A stretch of DNA of 8,671 nt from Parcubacteria group bacterium (lineage in GTDB: Bacteria; Patescibacteriota; Minisyncoccia; UBA6257; JAAZHW01). The DNA is taken from contig JAAZHW010000090.1 in assembly GCA_012510515.1 (NCBI GenBank), positions 1 through 8,671 on the forward strand, in the 5' to 3' direction. The notes beneath the pieces are model-generated. The model saw only the letters and a program-made list of their open reading frames with translations, was not told the DNA's origin and did no database searches. The position numbers were made by a program, and so were the translations under genes. Shown here in pieces: positions 6,315-8,671 of the stretch (positions are counted from its first letter, which is position 1; each line of letters begins with the position of its first letter).

Positions 6315-7577
6315 ATGATGAAAATTTTTTTAAAAAAATTTATTCCTATAATTATTTTGATTAGTTTGTTTTTTGTTAATCAATCAATGGCGGCTAATTC
6401 TTCTGATCTTCAAAAACAAATTGATGCTCAAAAGCAAAAGCTTAATGAATTAATACAACAACAGCAATTTTATAATTCTCAATTAGAACAAACTCAAAGT
6501 ACTAAAAAAACTTTAAATAGTGAGTTAAATCAAATTCAGCAAAATCTTGATAATATTAATTTTAAAATCAAAATTAATGAGGTTCAAATTGAAAAATTAA
6601 ATTTGGAATTAGAACAATTGCAAATGGATATTTCTAATACTTCTGAAGAAATTGAAATTAAACGCCAAATTTTAGCCAAAAATTTACAGGAGCTTTATGA
6701 AAGAAATAAAGATTTATCTCCATTAATTATTGTTTTAAAAAATCAAAAAATTTCTGATGTTATTTCTGAAATTAATAATGTTCAACAAATTAGCGAAAGT
6801 TTAAAAATATCTTTAGATGAATTAAATAATTTAAAAAATGTTTTAAGTGATAGAAAAACCGAAACGGAATTAAAAAAGCAAGAACTACAAGAAACAAAAA
6901 TTCAATTAAGCAATCAAAAATCTATTGCTTTAAATCTTCAAAATGAAAAATCAACGCTTTTAAGTAAAACAAAAAATCAAGAAAAAAATTATCAAACTCT
7001 TTTGAGTAATTTAGAAAAACAAAGGGTTCAAATTGAATCAGAAATTTATCGTCTAGAAGAAGCATTAAAAGCTCAAATTAATCCTTCGCAATTACCGGGA
7101 GCCCAACCGGGTGTATTATTGTGGCCTATTAGAAATGCTTATGTTACACAAGGATATGGCGAAACGAGCGATGCTCAAAAATTTTATAGTTCTGGAAATT
7201 ATAAAAGTCCCAGCCATAATGGTATTGATATTAGAGCTAGTGTTGGTACGCCAATTTATGCTGCTGAAGATGGAAAAGTAGTAGCGGCTGGCAATCAAGA
7301 TAATTATTGTTATAAAGGATCTTATGGCCGATTTATTGTGATAGAGCATAATAATAATTTAACTACTTTATATGGTCATCTTTCGTTGATATCGGTTAAT
7401 GTTGGTGAAACGGTAAAAAGAGGACAAATAATAGGCTATTCGGGAAATTCTGGTTTTACCACCGGGCCTCATCTCCACTTTACTGTTTATTATTCGCCAA
7501 CATTTAGAATGAGTAAAAGTAATTATTGTGGACCTATGCCAATCGGAGCATCAGTTAATCCGATGTTGTATTTATAA
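6315..7577 (+). CDS. exported coiled-coil M23 (LytM) peptidase, EnvC-like
   Basis: The 420 residues are laid out as in EnvC/CwlO-type murein hydrolase factors. A signal peptide comes first (MMKIFLKK, then a hydrophobic run), with probable signal peptidase I cleavage after SMA (24-26). A long Gln/Lys/Glu-rich coiled coil covers about 30-255. A short linker (PSQLPGAQPG) leads to a C-terminal M23 domain (about 267-420). The expected zinc and catalytic residues are all present: H301 and D305 (HNGID), H355 (LYGHLS) and H386/H388 (GPHLHF). It should therefore be an active endopeptidase cleaving peptide cross-links outside the membrane, unlike EnvC itself, whose LytM domain is degenerate and only activates amidases. 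C332 and C405 could form a disulfide. It lies 15 nt after gltX with no terminator between, so it is last in the operon. Together with ftsW it suggests a role in septum splitting. ATG at 6318 is an equivalent start. Confidence 0.92.
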   Translation: MMKIFLKKFIPIIILISLFFVNQSMAANSSDLQKQIDAQKQKLNELIQQQQFYNSQLEQTQSTKKTLNSELNQIQQNLDNINFKIKINEVQIEKLNLELEQLQMDISNTSEEIEIKRQILAKNLQELYERNKDLSPLIIVLKNQKISDVISEINNVQQISESLKISLDELNNLKNVLSDRKTETELKKQELQETKIQLSNQKSIALNLQNEKSTLLSKTKNQEKNYQTLLSNLEKQRVQIESEIYRLEEALKAQINPSQLPGAQPGVLLWPIRNAYVTQGYGETSDAQKFYSSGNYKSPSHNGIDIRASVGTPIYAAEDGKVVAAGNQDNYCYKGSYGRFIVIEHNNNLTTLYGHLSLISVNVGETVKRGQIIGYSGNSGFTTGPHLHFTVYYSPTFRMSKSNYCGPMPIGASVNPMLYL

Positions 7578-7588
7578 GCTATTATTTT

Positions 7589-7627
7589 GATTATCGGCCC
7601 TTTTATTATTCGGGCAGATAAATAATC
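7589..7627 (+). terminator. imperfect hairpin after the operon, possible terminator or RNA end
   Basis: gattatcggccc (7589-7600) pairs with gggcagataaataatc (7612-7627), leaving a G.A mismatch and a small bulge, around an 11-nt AT-rich loop. It stands 11 nt after the peptidase stop, which suits an operon end. No T tract follows, so it is weak as an intrinsic terminator and may instead protect the 3' end. Confidence 0.35.
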
Positions 7628-7649
7628 TCATGCAATGCAAATTCCGTTT

Positions 7650-7711
7650 GTTTAACTCAATAACTTCTAGCTACGTTCGTTCGCCCAGCGTGCTCACTCA
7701 CTGAATTGTTC
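7650..7711. repeat. truncated copy of the MITE-like element, left end only
   Basis: It starts with the terminal inverted repeat gtttaactcaataacttct (7650-7668), whose reverse complement ends the copy at 105-123. It continues with 37 bp identical to 1-37 (7675-7711). Homology stops abruptly at 7711, where a CCTGCC-type palindrome begins, so about the distal 85 bp of an inferred 148-bp element are missing. Together with the hairpins and the inverted repeat that follow, it accounts for most of the gene-free stretch 7578-8013. Confidence 0.65.
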
Positions 7712-7733
7712 CCTGCCTGCCGGTAGGGCAGGG
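7711..7733. repeat. GC-rich palindrome (CCCTGCC...GGCAGGG)
   Basis: A perfect 7-bp stem, 7711-7717 with 7727-7733, surrounds a 9-nt loop. It abuts the point where the truncated element ends, so it may have inserted there or replaced the rest of the element. Its composition differs sharply from the flanking AT-rich genes. Confidence 0.6.
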
Positions 7734-7759
7734 ACTAAAGCCCGCCCGCCGTAGGAGGG

Positions 7760-7779
7760 CCTGCCTGCCGAGAGGCAGG
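7760..7779. repeat. GC-rich palindrome (CCTGCCT...AGGCAGG)
   Basis: A perfect 7-bp stem, 7760-7766 with 7773-7779, surrounds a 6-nt loop. It is the same kind of small CCTGCC/GGCAGG palindrome as at 7711-7733 and 8654-8669. Between this and 7733 lies another GC-rich stretch (gcccgcccgcc...gagggc) that pairs imperfectly. Confidence 0.6.
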
Positions 7780-7902
7780 AATCCCATTCACAGTAATGAT
7801 TGCTAATTATTGCTGAAAACCGAGGGATACTTCACCCGCCTTGGCGGGCAGGCTCCGTTCAGGATAACACTAAAAAACAGCAATCATTCTGAGTGAAGTC
7901 CC
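7779..7902. repeat. hairpin repeat unit in inverted orientation
   Basis: Read on the minus strand, this segment follows the same order as 154-270. It runs gggacttcactcag, a loop with tgctgttttttagtg, tatcctgaac, then the GC insertion gcccgccaaggcgggtgaag shared exactly with 341-360. tatccctcggttttcagca and the start of a next unit ending in gggattc (complement of 7779-7785) follow. It is thus a diverged copy of the unit 1/unit 2 junction seen upstream, placed in the opposite direction. No gene is visible in it. Confidence 0.6.
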
Positions 7903-7925
7903 GCGTAGTAATTAAAAATTAATTA

Positions 7926-7954
7926 TTGCAAAGAAAAATAAAACGATTGATAAT
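7926..7954 (+). promoter_or_regulatory. putative sigma70-type promoter for the small exported protein
   Basis: TTGCAA (7926-7931) and GATAAT (7949-7954) are separated by 17 bp; each matches consensus at 4-5 of 6 positions. Transcription would start near 7961, giving a leader of about 53 nt that contains the ttttaaaattgtgcgac repeat-like motif (7976-7992). The promoter follows directly after the repeat block, as at 408. Confidence 0.5.
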
Positions 7955-8013
7955 ATAAAAAGAAACAGGCAAGAGTTTTAAAATTGTGCGACATATAAAA
8001 ATTTAAAATTACA

Positions 8014-8442
8014 ATGATTAAATTTTTAAAAGTTATTATTTTTTCTTTATTATTAACTATTTTTAGTGGTTTTTTAAATAATCATAAATTATTAGCCGAT
8101 GATTTAAATTTTAATAATAATACTAATACTTTAGAATCATTTCAATTAACATTACCAAAATTTATGCAAAATTTTATTAATAGCATAAATCGGATTTCTG
8201 TTGAAAAAATTACGCCAGAAGTTCAAAATAGTAATGTTGGAAAACCAATGACTAATCCAATGAATTCCCAAGCTAAAAAAAATTTTTTTAATGAAGCCGG
8301 AGATTGGTTAAATCAAACATCTCAAAAAATTAACGATTTTTTTAGAGTAGACATAAGAATTGTTTTTTCCAAAATAATGAATTTATTTATCTATGGATTT
8401 AACAAAACAGTGGAAGGGGTAGAAAATTTATTTACTGATTAA
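8014..8442 (+). CDS. small exported or membrane-anchored protein of unknown function
   Basis: The 142 residues match no family I recognise. A basic start (MIKFLK) and hydrophobic run (about 7-21) look like a signal peptide or N-terminal anchor, with a possible cleavage after LLA (27-29). The mature part is rich in Asn, Ser, Thr and Gln, especially NNNTNT (34-39), as is common for extracytoplasmic proteins of AT-rich bacteria. The C-terminal half (about 90-139) is predicted helical and amphipathic, with aromatic-rich FFRVDIRIVFSKIMNLFIYGF that may contact a membrane. No cysteines or enzyme motifs are visible. Base composition matches the neighbouring genes, so it is probably not a recent import. 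It has its own upstream promoter candidate and no partner gene within the window. The ATG at 8014 is the first good start; no Shine-Dalgarno is seen. It is likely a real gene, of unknown job. Confidence 0.65.
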   Translation: MIKFLKVIIFSLLLTIFSGFLNNHKLLADDLNFNNNTNTLESFQLTLPKFMQNFINSINRISVEKITPEVQNSNVGKPMTNPMNSQAKKNFFNEAGDWLNQTSQKINDFFRVDIRIVFSKIMNLFIYGFNKTVEGVENLFTD

Positions 8443-8556
8443 GTTTTATTATTAATATTATTTTTTAAATAACAATTAAAAAGGTAATAACAGGATCTTA
8501 CAAAAAGCATATTAAAAATTAGAAAGCGTTAGAATATTGTTTTTACTATATATTAT

Positions 8557-8580
8557 GTCGCAAAATCTACCTTGTGCGAC
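8557..8580. repeat. short inverted repeat gtcgca...tgcgac
   Basis: A 6-bp stem (8557-8562 with 8575-8580) surrounds a 12-nt loop. Its right arm is within cttgtgcgac (8571-8580), which matches attgtgcgac at 7983-7992 and the ends of the repeat units at 238-247 and 379-388. The rest of 8443-8633 is AT-rich, with no gene or clear terminator that I can see. Confidence 0.4.
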
Positions 8581-8633
8581 GTGATGTGGATAAAAAAACA
8601 TCTAAAAATAGGTCTACTCCTCTGTTTTCTAGT

Positions 8634-8671
8634 GTCATACCGAGGGCCAAGTCCCTGCCTACCGGCAGGCA
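8634..8671. repeat. start of another hairpin-type repeat, cut by the window end
   Basis: tagtgtcataccgaggg (from 8630) resembles tagtgtcatcctgaatg at 319-335, the 3' arm of the hairpin repeat units. It is followed by a CCTGCC/GGCAGG palindrome (8654-8659 with 8664-8669), the same type as at 7711-7779. The remainder lies beyond the window. Confidence 0.5.

Noticed and set aside
7116..7349. Minus-strand open frame inside the M23 domain
   Set aside because: It is antisense to conserved catalytic motifs and has a low-complexity Ile/Ser product.
8443..8633. Possible tRNA or small RNA gene
   Set aside because: No cloverleaf, promoter-terminator pair or T-tract hairpin could be found; only a short inverted repeat is visible.

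Overview
The window looks like chromosomal DNA from a small-genome, AT-rich bacterium. The best guess is the Patescibacteria/CPR (Parcubacteria-like). This rests on the overall style and is not proven. The coding DNA is very A+T-rich and all genes lie on the + strand. Almost none has a recognisable Shine-Dalgarno sequence. The gaps between transcription units hold GC-richer palindromic repeats unlike the genes. TGA serves as a normal stop (ends of the genes at 857 and 3587), which argues against the UGA=Gly code of Gracilibacteria/Absconditabacteria.

Layout. Positions 1-400 form a repeat block: a MITE-like element cut by the window edge (1-123), then two tandem hairpin units (133-247 and 248-388). 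A good promoter (408-435) drives a small four-cysteine zinc-ribbon protein (521-748), closed by a strong intrinsic terminator (766-793). A second putative promoter (-10 at 809-814) precedes a five-gene operon at 857-7577. Its genes are an amidohydrolase of the D-aminoacylase type, ftsW, murG, gltX and a secreted coiled-coil M23 (EnvC-like) peptidase. They are spaced at -4, +28, -8 and +15 nt, so they are very likely cotranscribed. A second repeat block follows (7650-7902), with a truncated copy of the first element and an inverted copy of the hairpin unit. A small exported protein of unknown function (8014-8442) has its own putative promoter. Another repeat begins at 8634 and runs off the window.

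How the genes fit together. FtsW (SEDS glycosyltransferase), MurG (lipid II synthesis) and the M23 peptidase (septal hydrolysis, or activation of hydrolysis) form a lipid II, septal synthesis and cell separation set. gltX is a housekeeping gene carried with them; glutamate metabolism offers only a loose link. The most interesting protein is the first gene of the operon. It keeps the scaffold of a D-aminoacylase, an enzyme class that acts on N-acyl-D-amino acids and could plausibly see peptidoglycan fragments. However, most expected metal-binding and catalytic residues are replaced, which suggests a pseudoenzyme or a rebuilt active site in a division operon. I see no CRISPR array, tRNA, rRNA, transposase gene or defence system.
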